Of a stretch of DNA of 64,000 bases, positions 12,444 through 24,052 are shown one piece after another. The stretch is from the NCBI GenBank assembly GCA_024516155.1, contig JAJJXM010000016.1, positions 496,001-560,000 of the forward strand. The letters run 5' to 3'. A model generated the notes under the pieces. The model ran no database searches, was not told the DNA's origin, and worked only from the letters and a program-made list of their open reading frames with translations. Numbering within the stretch: position 1 is the first letter of the stretch; the number at the start of each line of letters is the position of its first letter. The translations under genes and the position numbers were made by a program. The stretch comes from Pyronema omphalodes. Lineage: Eukaryota; Ascomycota; Pezizomycetes; Pezizales; Pyronemataceae.

Positions 12444-12628
12444 ATCACAAAAAGTCATTCGTCACGAGTCTCATGCGGACAGCAGCTATTACTTACACGC
12501 ATACACGCTGTGTCAGATATTATGTATCATATATTAAGTAATCACCTAGATTACCACGGGGGTGAATTATGTCGTGATCACAAGGCGTCATTCGCCGCGG
12601 GTGGCGGGCTCTGTCGCTTATTTACACG
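12444..12628 (+). repeat. Two diverged direct copies about 130 bp apart
   Basis: 12444-12499 and 12577-12628 share the frame atcacaa..gtcattcg.c.cg.gt, then gct.att and acacg. Most differences in the aligned part are transitions, with the second copy richer in CG. This may be a decayed local duplication. Confidence 0.45.
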
Positions 12629-15600
12629 TAAGTGATACTTCGTGACTAGTGACTTAGTATGTACATGGGAACTTCAGTCTTCGGCTGGTGATACATTGAT
12701 GAGGCATGAGGACCCGGTTTTTATGTTGCATTAACTGATCAACTAGGGATATGATTGGGTTTTTGATGTTGTTTTAAGTATGGAAATATCCTATCGGGTT
12801 TATTTTATTTTATTTTTTCTTTGGAAGGGGGGTGAGTAATGAAGTGTGCTATGCTATGATATTCTATGCTTCTATGCTTATAGGGGCGGAAAATGTGATT
12901 ATCAACTGTATAGATAGATGGGGTATATCTTGGTATGTCGAGTAGCCGAGTATTGGTTAGCATTTAGTGGTGACATTGGCTTAGGTTTATTGGCTGCATA
13001 AAGGGTCTATGGTAGGTACAGTACATGACGGGTAAGTGAAAAAATAAAAAAATGAAAAAAACAATGAAGCCCAGGATCGGGGTTCGGAGAAATCCTAGTG
13101 ACTGATAACTCCTAACGCACAATGTACAACGTCCAACGTCCAACGCTCAGTACACCGCCTCAAAGCACCTGCAAAGGAAACTTCGCAAGTCTACTGAAGT
13201 CACAACGTCTCAAGCCTCATACCAACAACGTCCTACAACACTCTACAGACACTATCCATCAATCTAGCATTTCTGTACTACCATACAAACTATTCACACA
13301 GATCTAATCTGCCGCAAAGACTCAATTAAGGTATTCTCCGACGATACCAACATGATGCCTGCAGGCTGCAGTATTAGGAACGAAAAATTGGTAACGGTTT
13401 GAGACATACCCCTTTTAGAATTGGAGAATACATCGGCGAGGTGCAGATTCTTTTGTTTTTTTCGGGGTATCGCAGAGAAAGAGAAGGCGAAGAGAACGGT
13501 GCTGGATGACTAGGGACTGAGGACTGGGGTAATGAGATGAGCAATCTAAGGGGGGCCGTGGACCGGAGAATCGGAGAATCGGGCACCGGCTCTAATGTGA
13601 TACTGTAGGTTGTAGCCGAGATGGTAAGTGTTATTGGGAAGATGAATAATGAAGCATAAAGCATGAAATAGGTACATAAATTGTGGCTTATGATAATTAT
13701 GATACCCACAAAAAAGTAATTCCAAGTAAATCCTTCCACAGAAATTCCTCAGGATCCCCGAGATCCCAGCCATAGATAGTAGATGGTCGTACACACCTTT
13801 ATGATACCCATGAGAAGTACTCAAATATAATATTATGATCGATTAATTGCAGTAAGCAGTCAACCTTAAAATTTCCTGTATATAATCTTAAGTGCTATAG
13901 CCCTTTTTTTTTCAACATTTTTAACTTTTCTCCATCCCATCTTACACGTGTTCTAAGGGTCGGAGAGTAGCACCATATTCAATATTACAAACAGCCGCCG
14001 GTTTCCGCATCTATGGACTCGAATTGGAGCCTCTGACAGGGGGATAAAAAGTGTACTGGTGGATCGAATGTCGAACAAGATTGCTGGCTTGCAGGCGGCG
14101 TTGCATTACCCAAAGCCAAAAGAAGAAAAACAAACTTTTATCTTTAATTTAGCGGTAGAAATCGTCCCATAAATGCTTTGATATGTATGTATGTTTTCTT
14201 ATTATCTACCTACCTAGGCCTGATCAGAATTTTCAATTTTCTGCAGTAGTACAAGTATATAGTATAACTAGTACACTGAAGTAATACAAGTAATAACTGT
14301 AAACTTGACTTGGTTCTGGCCAATCTTAGTTTTCAGTTTGATAGAATAAAACTTTTCAAAAAGGTATACAGTATGGGAATATATGCTCTTTTAACTGTAT
14401 TATCATCATGAAAATATGAAGCTGAGAACTTGGAAGCGAATATAGCGAAGTGCAATACCCGGTAATAATATTAAATACGATGATTCTGATATTCTGTTTG
14501 CATGGCTTTCATGGCTAACATATTCTTATGGCCACCGGGGTATTGGCGTATTGACGTATGCCAATAAGTTGTTCTGGTTCATAGATGTGGCTGTGGCTAC
14601 GGCCACGGCTGCTCCGGATCGTTGAATACTGTGATTCGTCTTGCACTACCGAAGTTTGACTTCTGAAGAAATTACAATGCCCCCGGATACCAGGGTATGT
14701 TGGGCACTCTGTTGTATAACTGCCACGGACGTTTGTCCCCCCAGACAAATGAAAATGCCAAGACGACTGCCTTCCATTAACTACCAAATATGTTTTAGTG
14801 ATTATGGTCAAAACTGACTATCAGAGGATTGTTGGACCCTTACGTTTGCTCAGGGTACTTCTTTAATCATGGCTGTTTTGTTGCCATGTCCGAATTATAT
14901 GGATGTGTCGCACTTGGGGCACCCTGCGAGTTCAGCTCTCGGGATTAGATCTCCTACAACAGTATCCAATCATAGCTAGCTAGCAAGTGTACAAAGATAA
15001 GTATCAATTACAACGGCACCATAACCCTCAACCAATTACAAAAAAAATACATGCTTGCAAATTTATACATTTTGAATAAATACATCATCAATTCATTATG
15101 CAGCTCCTTTAACTACTCTAACTGATTCCTCGATTGATTCATTCAAATTTAAAATTTTAAATCACATCCAAACTGAATTACAGTCATAATCATGACTCAT
15201 GATTAATTAACGCATACCACGGCTCCTCGGCCGTTGGTCTTCAGTCGTTGGCTTTTGGGTATTCAACAACTATTATTTCTTATTCCTTATTCCTGCATTT
15301 TGATTTATAATAATTAATGAATGTTCGGTGCCCATGTTCGGTGCCCACGTGACGCCTGAGCGTTGATGGTAGCTCCCTTGCTTATAGTCTTCAAAAAGTT
15401 GCTATACTATTCATCATATAGATAGGCTACAGGCATAGCCTCTAACTTTTAACTTCGTGGTCATTATAATCATCGTAATCATCATAGTCATCGACGTATT
15501 CATCACTTACTACTAACTATTGGACCTCACGAATTCTACATTACATTACATATCAACCGATAATCCGATAGTCTGTGTCGAAATATGATTGTGGGAGGTA

Positions 15601-15786
15601 TTCTGTTGGCACATGGAGTCTAGAGCTCTACCTATATCCATGTAGTTTCTTTCACTTTCTGTGTCGTTAGACCAACCAATCCTTTCATTCTATTTCTCCA
15701 TCTCCATCCTTTCCACAACCTGCACCTGCCAGCCACCTTTAACCTACCAGCTGCGTCACAATAAAAAAGAATCTAACTTTGGATCA

Positions 15787-16760
15787 ATGTCTGTCTCTGT
15801 CTTCGAAACCCCAGCGCAGGGCGCGCGGTGAGATCATATCCGCTGTCGATATAGTAGACTGGATAACTGACCTGAAATTGGGACTTGTATTAGAAAGGAG
15901 GTCGATGAAAGTCCGATAAATCAAAATGATACTACGACTACTAAATTTACTCAGGACCCTGGTACATCTAATCATCCAATGGAATGGCGTGGAACTTTTT
16001 TTCTTTTTTCTTTTTCTTCTTTTTGGATCATGAAATCTCCGCCAATGTCGTCACCAATGTCTCCGCAGTATCTCCGCTTGTATCCGCCACCAATGACCAG
16101 CCAGCATTCTTCTGACTTTGAAGTTTAAAGTTCCAAAGTTTCAACCTGAGACCCCACGCCGGCGGTGAAATCATGGTTACTTTCTATCAATAACCGGACG
16201 CTCAATAACTTACTAATTAAAGGGCAGGGTATCATTAGCAACCTATCAACCGGCCTACCGACATGTCTATCAAATTCCGGAAGCTAGTCGATTGTGGTGA
16301 ATATGACAGGATATATAATGGCCCTACAGAAGATCTACTTGGCGAGTCAATCAATGTCTTCGCCTCCTCACTCCCTTGAGCGGTGAACTCATCGCCGCTG
16401 TCAAGAAGGTTTGAGACAATTACGTGCTGTGCTCATTTTAAGCGGACTCAAACGTAACGTATCAGAGGATATGGATGCTTGATACCGCTGTCAGCTATGG
16501 AATACAAGAGATGATATGCCATATGCCATATGCATGGCCGCTAATTTTGTTGATTGATACATACGCGGCGTTACCGATCTATCAATGTCTTTGCCTCCAT
16601 CACTAATCTTCATTTATACTGAAACCATCATGACCGCGGTGAGACAAACCGAAACCATGCATGGCCGTTGGCTATCAAGACTCAAGAGAAGTTGATATGA
16701 TGCTCATTTCGAAAGGTTACGTATTAAACCCCGATATACACAAAGGATACGGAAGATGTT
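15787..16760 (+). repeat. Cluster of highly diverged repeat units (GCGGTGA family)
   Basis: Similar blocks recur: gcggtgagatcatatccgct (15826), gcggtgaaatcat (16163), gcggtgaactcatcgccgct (16381) and gcggtgagacaaacc (16637). The 16350 and 16585 blocks share a longer order of matches: caatgtctt.gcctcc, then gcggtga, then tgctcattt, then acgta, then ggata.gga. A further hit, cattatgacgcggtgaga, lies near 18255. No coding frame was found. Origin uncertain. Confidence 0.4.
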
Positions 16761-19700
16761 GTGATATCTATCTATAGCTGACCAGCTAGCGTTGTTGCGG
16801 CGATAACTGCGGCGATAATTGCGATGGATTAGACCGTAGAGTGGAGCCTCTAAGTTTACCTGTCAGCCAAAGTTCGCCGCCGAGGCAGAAAAGCTACTCG
16901 GGATTAACTCACTGGATGCCTTGTCATGAGATTTTCTTTTCGATATGTAAAGGAATTCCTCCATTTCCTGTACGACTGGCTACCTTGGTTCATTTGACCC
17001 CCCGCCCCCACCCTCCTCCTCCACCCCTCTCCTCTCCAAGATTAGCGATAATCCCCTTATCGAGAAGTCCAGTTTCGAGTAAAAAGTTGAGTCTGTACAA
17101 CGGTTATTATGGCATTCATAGTTTGATGGATCGATAGTAGCTGAGTTGAATGTGCTGTACCTGCATAATGGCCGCATCTGCGCATTTGCCAAGCCTTATC
17201 TATAGAGCTAAGCTTCCATATCCGACGCGGGTTGACAACGAAGGTTAAAAACTACTAATACACCCCTGAGGCCGCAGCTGTTGCGCTGCCGATTAACCCT
17301 ACCATTCATTGTCGTTCCGCTGCTGGTGGTGCTGAACCCGCTGAACCCGCTGTGTATCACTGATCACGGTGGCAAATTCGGGGATGCGGTCAGTTCATGG
17401 ACGTTGTGTCGTTGTTTGGGGTTTGTCCTAGCTAACTAGCTAGCTTTGGTGGGGTGGATCATCTCATGTCATAATCGAGCTGCTCATCCATCCATGAGAA
17501 TTGTAAAACCCGGGATTCCGCCGCTGGGCCGCCCTTCATAGGGCAGCCATGCTAGCACCCATAGATAGCCTACTTTGACTTGACTTGACTGACAACTCTA
17601 GCTGAATGACACTGAGCCTCCCACGCGCGCCGTAAAAAGATTAACGAAATATTATCTAGTACTACACAAACGATTCGCTATCCCGGGAATTTTTGCGATG
17701 GTTAACAAGCTCTAGTAGATATAGATATGGATTGGCCATGTGCGTCCGGCCTTCCTGCGTCCTCCCTGCAGGAGATGCTCTGCAAAACTAAATGTTTGAC
17801 AAAATATTCGCTAGTCGTAATGCATGATGAGATCTCCGGTAGTTTCATAGTTTCATGATTGCAATCGTTGATTCGTACGTCGATTCTCGCATGATGAAAA
17901 TATGAGATCTTTAATATGGGAGATGCAGATATCACATATAGACTGACACGGAAACTTATCCAATCGTACCTGGGTCCTGGGTCAGAGGCTTAACGGTCTA
18001 CTCGTTTAAAAAAAGTAACAGGTGGGATAGACCCAGTGGGTGTGGTAAGGGCCCCTGGCGACGGTTCCTTGAGACGAGATCGGAGGGGACTGAGATGCTC
18101 CGAATCTCCGATGCGTTATGCAGGTTCATCTAGCCAAGTACATAGCCAAGCCCCACTACTAGAAACTCACAACCCGTTTACACTACTGGTAATTGAGTTT
18201 CTGCCACGCTCTATGGAACAAATGCGAAATTATTGTGTACATTCTCGGCTGAACATTATGACGCGGTGAGATGTTTACCTTCGGCCCGATATTAGTGCTG
18301 CCGATAGAACACTATTTTGACGTTTTGAAATGTTGATTGGAAATATTCAATTGAATGGCTGTCAGTGAACCTCAACAATTGTGGTTTAATTATCATTTCG
18401 GAGACAGATGAAAGAAATGTTCCTGATGCTGGAGATGCTGGCGATGGATGATGTTTGACCTTTTGACACGCTAGTCGTGATGTCATTAACTCGCGTGCTG
18501 CGGACCCGCGGTTCGCCAGTTAGTGACGACAGAGGCTATGCTCTTGTACCATTCCCCGGTATGAATCCAGCGGCTATTCGGATTGTGTTGCCATGATTAC
18601 GAAAAAGTTATAATTATTTTTTTCTGATTCCTTCAAAGTGCCTTGACGTTCAAATGCTATGAGATGGAAATTTCGTTACAGTCAGCTTTTTCATTGCAAG
18701 AGTAGGAATCAAAGACAAACATCGCGCGCAGCTCAGAAACCATGCATGCCCGACAAGACAAACCCACGTTCGTTCCAACGTCATTGGGAAAACACAGTTG
18801 GTAAAACGAACGAAATCGAGGGGCAGTGCCTATCGATGAATGAATGAATGATCTGAGACCTAGTTTTAGATTATCCAGAGCCTCGGGCGTGGCATCACTA
18901 CCTGATTTGTGCTTTCGGGCCGAAGCATCTGTCGCGTTCGGGATGTATGACGGATTAGACAGGTGCCCTCTTCAGCTGAAAGTTCATGCTCTTGATGCGC
19001 GCCACACCATTAGTCAAGTGCATTCGCGAATAGATGCCATCGCATGGAGAGACAACAACTGCGTGGCTGCCGTGATGCGGCGCCGGACTGAGGAGAATAA
19101 GGAGAATAGGGAAAAGAGGTGGCGGTTTTTGCAGCTAATTCTTGAGAAGTTGCGGAGGAGAGCTGGATATCGCAGTCTACGATGCAAACTATCGGATCCA
19201 ACCATCAGCAACCATCGGCAACTATCAGCTACAATCACTAACTATCAGTCCCAACTATCAGTCCCAACTATCACTAACCCTCATCACCTGCCCGCCCATC
19301 ACCGCTTCCTCAAATCGAATGGACACCGCCGGTTAAGCTCCAAACCATCTAGCTTCCGTCCCTTGCGTGCTCTCTCTCCCCCCCTCCCCTCCCACTCGTG
19401 AGACAGATGTCCGGTTGTTTTGTCGTCCAATCGCACTCGTCAGCGTTCTATCGAAAGGGACTCGTCAGCGGAAGCTGTGCTGCACTGGGCTAGCACCCCT
19501 TCTCGTAGGGCTCTCGGCCAACCCATACCCCTCCTCCTCCCTCTTCCTCCTCATCACGCTTCCCCAGAACATCTCTTTCACAATTCCCATACACCACTCA
19601 GTCTAGTCAAGGGTGAGATCGCTCGGCGTTTTGCAGGACCATCAAGCAGCTACAGAGAAGCAAGTCCCAGGTCTCGTTGCGCGATCTGTTGTGCTCGCTC

Positions 19701-20024
19701 ACCAAAGGCATCCCTATCCTCCAAAAGCTGCCCAGCCCAGCCCAGCATCTTAATTACGCACGCACAGAAACTAGTCCCCGCGTGTTCGCGTGTTCGATAT
19801 AAAGACAACCAAGTTCGCACCGAAAGCCACTGTCTCAAGATCAAGATCGCCTGAAGACGTTAGCAGCGTTCAATTTGAGCTCGATTTCATCAGCATCATC
19901 ATTACGAACATTTCTTGTTGCGAGCAATCCGTTCCTTACACTCAACACCAAGCTTCCAGAGTCGTCGTCACCACCTTCCCTACTCACCCAACAGCTTCGA
20001 TATTTGCTATAACATCAGAACATA

Positions 20025-21559
20025 ATGTCTGGAGGATATCCTGGACAGTACTCGGGTTACCCCGGCCAACATCACGGCCAGCATCCTCAATATCCGCCGC
20101 AACAGCAGTATCCTCAGCAGGGCTACCCGTAGGTGTTTCCAAGAGCTGTAAGACGGCGACATATAACTGACATGAGTGACAATATTTAGTCCTCAGCAAG
20201 GCTACTACCCCCCGCCAAACTCCGCACCGCCCCAAGGATACTATCCTCCTCCCGCCGGTGCTCCTCCTCAGCAAGGTGGTTACTACCCACCCCCGGGCTC
20301 GGCTCCTCCTCAGCAATGGGCACCACCTCCTCAAGGCTACCCGCAACAACCAAGTATGACACCCGCAACCCACCGTGGCGACAATTCTGACCGCAATCAA
20401 GTGCCTACCTATCAGAACGCATACGTGAACCACCAGCCTGGCGCACCTCCCCCACCTCCGACTGGACAAACCAGTTTTGGTGTTCCCGGGAGTGATTACT
20501 CATACTCGTACAGCAACTGTTCGGGGAAGCGCAAGGCGTTATTGATTGGTATCAACTACTTTGGACAAAAGGGTCAGCTTCGTGGTTGTATCAACGATGT
20601 CAAGAATATGTCAAAGTTCTTGCACGACCGTTTTCAGTACAAGTGGGATGATATGGTTATCTTGACCGACGACCAACAGCACCCGAAATCTCAGCCGACA
20701 AAGCAGAATATTTTGGCAGCTATGCACTGGTTGGTGAAGGATGCTCAGCCTAACGATTCGTTGTTTTTCCACTACTCGGGACACGGAGGTCAGACCAAGG
20801 ATTTGGATGGAGATGAGGGAGACGGATATGACGAGACTATCTACCCGCTCGATTTCAGATATGCTGGACACATTGTCGACGATGAGATGCACAGAATCAT
20901 GTTTGTTCCCTTATTGGTAATTTCTGGTGAACAAGCGCTAACTAAATTACAGGGTGCAGCCGTTGAAGCCTGGAGTACGACTCACCGCTATTTTCGACTC
21001 CTGCCACTCCGGATCAGTACTCGACTTGCCCTACTTGTACTCGACCTCCGGAAAGCAGAAGGAGCCCAATCTTGCCCGGGAGGCTGGTATGGGTCTATTC
21101 GGAGCTCTTCAGGCGTACTCGAAGGGAGATTTGAACGGAGTTGCAGCCTCTGCTATGAGCATTGCAAAGAGACTAACAACGGGACGTAACGCGGAGGAGA
21201 AGGCAATGAGGACCAAGACATCACCGGCTGATGTTATTCAATGGTCCGGATCGAAAGATAGTCAAACATCGTTAGTTCCAGAGGATCAACAGGAGTTATT
21301 TGAACAGGTTTCTAATGATTTGGGTATTAGCGCGGATGCAACGGAAGGCGGTCAAGCGACTGGGGCTATGAGTTGGGCCTTTATTAAGGCTTTATCGAAG
21401 AACCCCCATCAGAGCTATGCGCAGTTGTTGAATTCCATCAGGGATGAACTCTCGCAGAAGTACTCTCAAAAGCCGCAGCTTTCTTGCTCCCACCCCCTAG
21501 GTAATGAAGATACTTCCATTCTCCCTTTTGATCAGTCAGATGAGCCTTTCTACTTTTGA
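20025..21559 (+). CDS. MCA1: Type I metacaspase
   Basis: A calcium-dependent cysteine peptidase that cleaves after Arg or Lys; in fungi linked to proteostasis, ageing and stress-induced death. Three exons: 20025-20128, 20190-20900, 20953-21559 (introns 61 and 52 nt), 473 residues. The N-terminal prodomain (1 to about 130) is a Gln/Pro/Tyr/Gly-rich repeat (units such as PQQGYYPPP), usual for type I. The p20 region starts at [13 protein letters not shown]. The catalytic His is in HYSGHGGQ (H233) and the catalytic Cys in FDSCHSG (C289), after [19 protein letters not shown], which is rebuilt across intron 2. A p10-like end ([20 protein letters not shown]) follows. Start context cataATGTCT. The paralogue letter (CasA or CasB) cannot be decided here. 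The next gene, VAC14, is on the same strand 2.5 kb downstream. Confidence 0.95.
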
Positions 21560-21789
21560 AATTGGCTTTCTGTTTGATTTTGCATTTTTTTCTTCACTTC
21601 TCTTTGCACTTCATTGTATTATCTACTGTATGAGTAGCTGGCGAGCTTTCTTGTTTTTTGCAGTTTTGTACTTTATCTTTTCCTTTCTTTTCTTTTCTGT
21701 TTTTTGTTTTTTCAGCATGTTTGTATTTTTCTAGCTTTTTTTTATTTTTTTTCTGGCATTTTACTAACCCAGCACTCAATCCCTTCAAG

Positions 21790-21985
21790 GGATTTCTGGA
21801 TACCCCTACATTTTCCCCTCTAGCATTTTCAGGATACCCCCATTCTTTCCCCTCTAGCACCTTCAGAATACCCCCTTCTTTTGCTCTTCAGAGCATTTCA
21901 GATACCCACCCCCTCATTTCTTTAGGAGCTTCTTTATACCCCAGCTCGCTTCTTTTTTGAAGCTCAAGGATACCCATCCCCCGCA
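21790..21985 (+). repeat. Degenerate ~35-bp minisatellite, about six copies
   Basis: The core (g)gatacccc recurs at about 21795, 21830, 21868, 21901, 21933 and 21967, separated by ctctagca(t/c)(t/c)ttcag-like sequence. It lies just past the metacaspase stop codon and may fall in its 3' UTR. Minus-strand frames across it are artefacts. Confidence 0.7.
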
Positions 21986-23255
21986 CATTTTTTGAGAATT
22001 TTTAACATTGCATACGGTCACAGCAAAGTGGAACTTTTTTAACGTGCGTTGGGTCATCGCAGATACGAACTTGCTCTACGTTATGTAGAGTCACTCGGCC
22101 GGCTTATCGATTAAAAATTTTCGTGGACGAGCGAAGCGAACTCGGAACTGCGAAGTCACTTACGGACGGATATATATACGCCTGCTGTAGGGGGAAGTTC
22201 TGTTGGACTGTGCTTTGATTTAAACTAAGACAAAAGTGGGGGAGGGGGAAGTGCTGCAGAATTTTTGCAAAAGTTGAGATCGATTGAGTAAGTAAGTAAG
22301 ACAGTAAGTTTCTTCCCCTTTCCTGGTTTAGGTTTCCCCCGCGAAGGAAAAAAATGGAATAGTGAAAGAAATTGGCGAGATTGGCGAGATTGGCGTTTAG
22401 TGTATGGTGGAATCATTTTTTTTCTTTTTTTTTTTCTTTTTTTGCAATTGTGGTTATTGTATCTTGGGGCTTTTTTTTTCGGTTTGCTTTTGTTTGTTTT
22501 GATATTTGTGATTTTTTTTTTTCATTTCAAAGGACTGTACTGGATTGAATTGGATTGGATTGGAATGGGATGCTGATACTTTACTGCTACTGACTGATAC
22601 TGATACTGAACTATTTGTTATATGGAGGTTTTTTTTTTCTGATTTCGTAGGGAATTTTATGGCATAGTTGTTGGGCATGTGGAATATGTGGAATAAGTTG
22701 GGGATTTGCATATACATATACATATACATATGGACTTTGAATTTTGGTTATGGGAATCATGTGCTGGATTTGGCGGGTGTGATGGATATGATTACTATGA
22801 TGGCTAAGTAAGACTGGGAAAGGTCGTCAAAGTCGTGCAAGTAGTGAGACTTATATAGCCACCCCTGACGATGAAAGAAGTTACCCTACAGTAGCAATAG
22901 CAGTAGCTCGGGACCTTTCGAGTTCCTCTCAAGAACCATACCACTCTTAGGAACACCAGTGCGTAATGAGGTATCGAAAGCAGGAAAAAGGTCATTTATA
23001 TCTATATATCCGAAACGATTGGGATTTATGAAGTTTGGCATGGTGTTGGTTTCTTCGGCTGCTGGAATGTTATGGGGGTATATATATTATCACCTGGGTA
23101 CTGGGGGAATTTGATAGGTTATCCGAGAGTGGGTTGTGGTTGTAGAAAATTAAAGATTGGATTGTTGTTATTGAGTTATTATGACTTGGATGAAGTATAG
23201 GTTTATCGGTTCATCCAGTCGGAGATGGATATTGAGCGTGCTTTAAGTATCCAAA

Positions 23256-23359
23256 AGGGTGCGTTTGGTTGCAGTTGAAAATACGGGGTTTAGCCTTGTT
23301 TTTCCTGTGAAAACGGATCAAAAAACTATGTTTTCGATTCAACCAAATGTCGCCACCCT
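23256..23359. mobile_element. Candidate miniature inverted-repeat element (104 bp)
   Basis: The left end begins agggtgcgtttggttgcagt, and the reverse complement of the right end begins agggtggcgacatttggttg. After a 3-nt gap the two align over about 27 nt around the shared core TTTGGTTG. Such GGGTG.G(n)TTTGGTT ends are known from PIF/Harbinger-like and hAT MITEs. No clear target duplication was seen (flanks ccaaa and aagct), so this is a candidate only. Confidence 0.4.
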
Positions 23360-24052
23360 AAGCTAATCCACGTCTTGCTGTGTGACAATGAAACCGGGTA
23401 AAGTTTGTTTGAATCGAGTGATGCCCGATGCATGCAGAAGCTTAATTCTCAAACCCTAGCCCTTAGTAATTAAGCTTCGATGACCTCGTGACACGTGGGA
23501 TGCATTGGGGCCATACATGGCTCAACAAATTGCACGAAAAAAATGCATCGGAAGGAATGAAACGAGCACATTTTTGCTGTCATGGGAGCGTGAATCTTGT
23601 CAATCTCCAGAATTTGGTTGTAGATGCGTAATCTGAGACGGTAAACATCAAATTAAGCTACCCAATCCGAGCTTCCTACAGATGTGTACTCCGCAGCAGC
23701 TGCAGTGACGACCCTGTCTTCACAAGACTAGCCGCAACCTGACGTAGCTCATCAGCACTCAAGCGTCTGGAATCTCGCGAATCGACAGCGCCGTCGTTTC
23801 TACTTATGCCCCACCTCATCACAACAAAGACGACCTCACGATCCTCAACAGTCGTCTGAGCCCCACAAAGCGCGCCGATTATCTTTTTGTCTCATCGGGG
23901 CTCCTCCCTTACTTCATGCCGCAAGCTGTTGTAAGCTTTCTTTAAGATCCAGTCGCAGGAGCACCCGATTACATACCACCAACCACAGCTAGCAGCGCAG
24001 CAACAGCTATCTTACCTCCTTACCCAGCTACCCAGCTACCCGCGCCCTAACC

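Larger units (their letters stand above)
6387..20024. other. 13.6-kb gene-poor region between divergent genes
   Basis: No open frame with recognisable similarity or a plausible spliced gene was found on either strand; all frames are short (185 codons at most, at 18844-19401) and none shows a family motif. It is moderately AT-rich with scattered short palindromes such as repeated gctagctagc (8557-8580, 14975-14990, 17430-17445). 6387-6900 is probably the desaturase promoter. 19370-20024 is CT-rich and probably the metacaspase promoter and leader. Degenerate repeats at 7683-7850, 12444-12628 and 15787-16760 are listed separately. No tRNA-like B box with a partner A box was seen. Confidence 0.55.
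21560..24052. other. Intergenic region between metacaspase and VAC14
   Basis: No gene supported. It holds T-rich tracts (21585-21770, 22415-22460, 22510-22530), the 35-bp minisatellite at 21790-21985, a catata run (22707-22730), the mini-transposon candidate at 23256-23359 and a short palindrome gaagcttaatt/aattaagcttc (23438-23479). 23700-24052 is probably the VAC14 promoter and leader. Confidence 0.5.

Noticed and set aside
18844..19401. 185-codon plus frame upstream of the metacaspase
   Set aside because: No recognisable motif; its end is built on short actatcagtccc DNA repeats, and the region is more likely promoter and leader.
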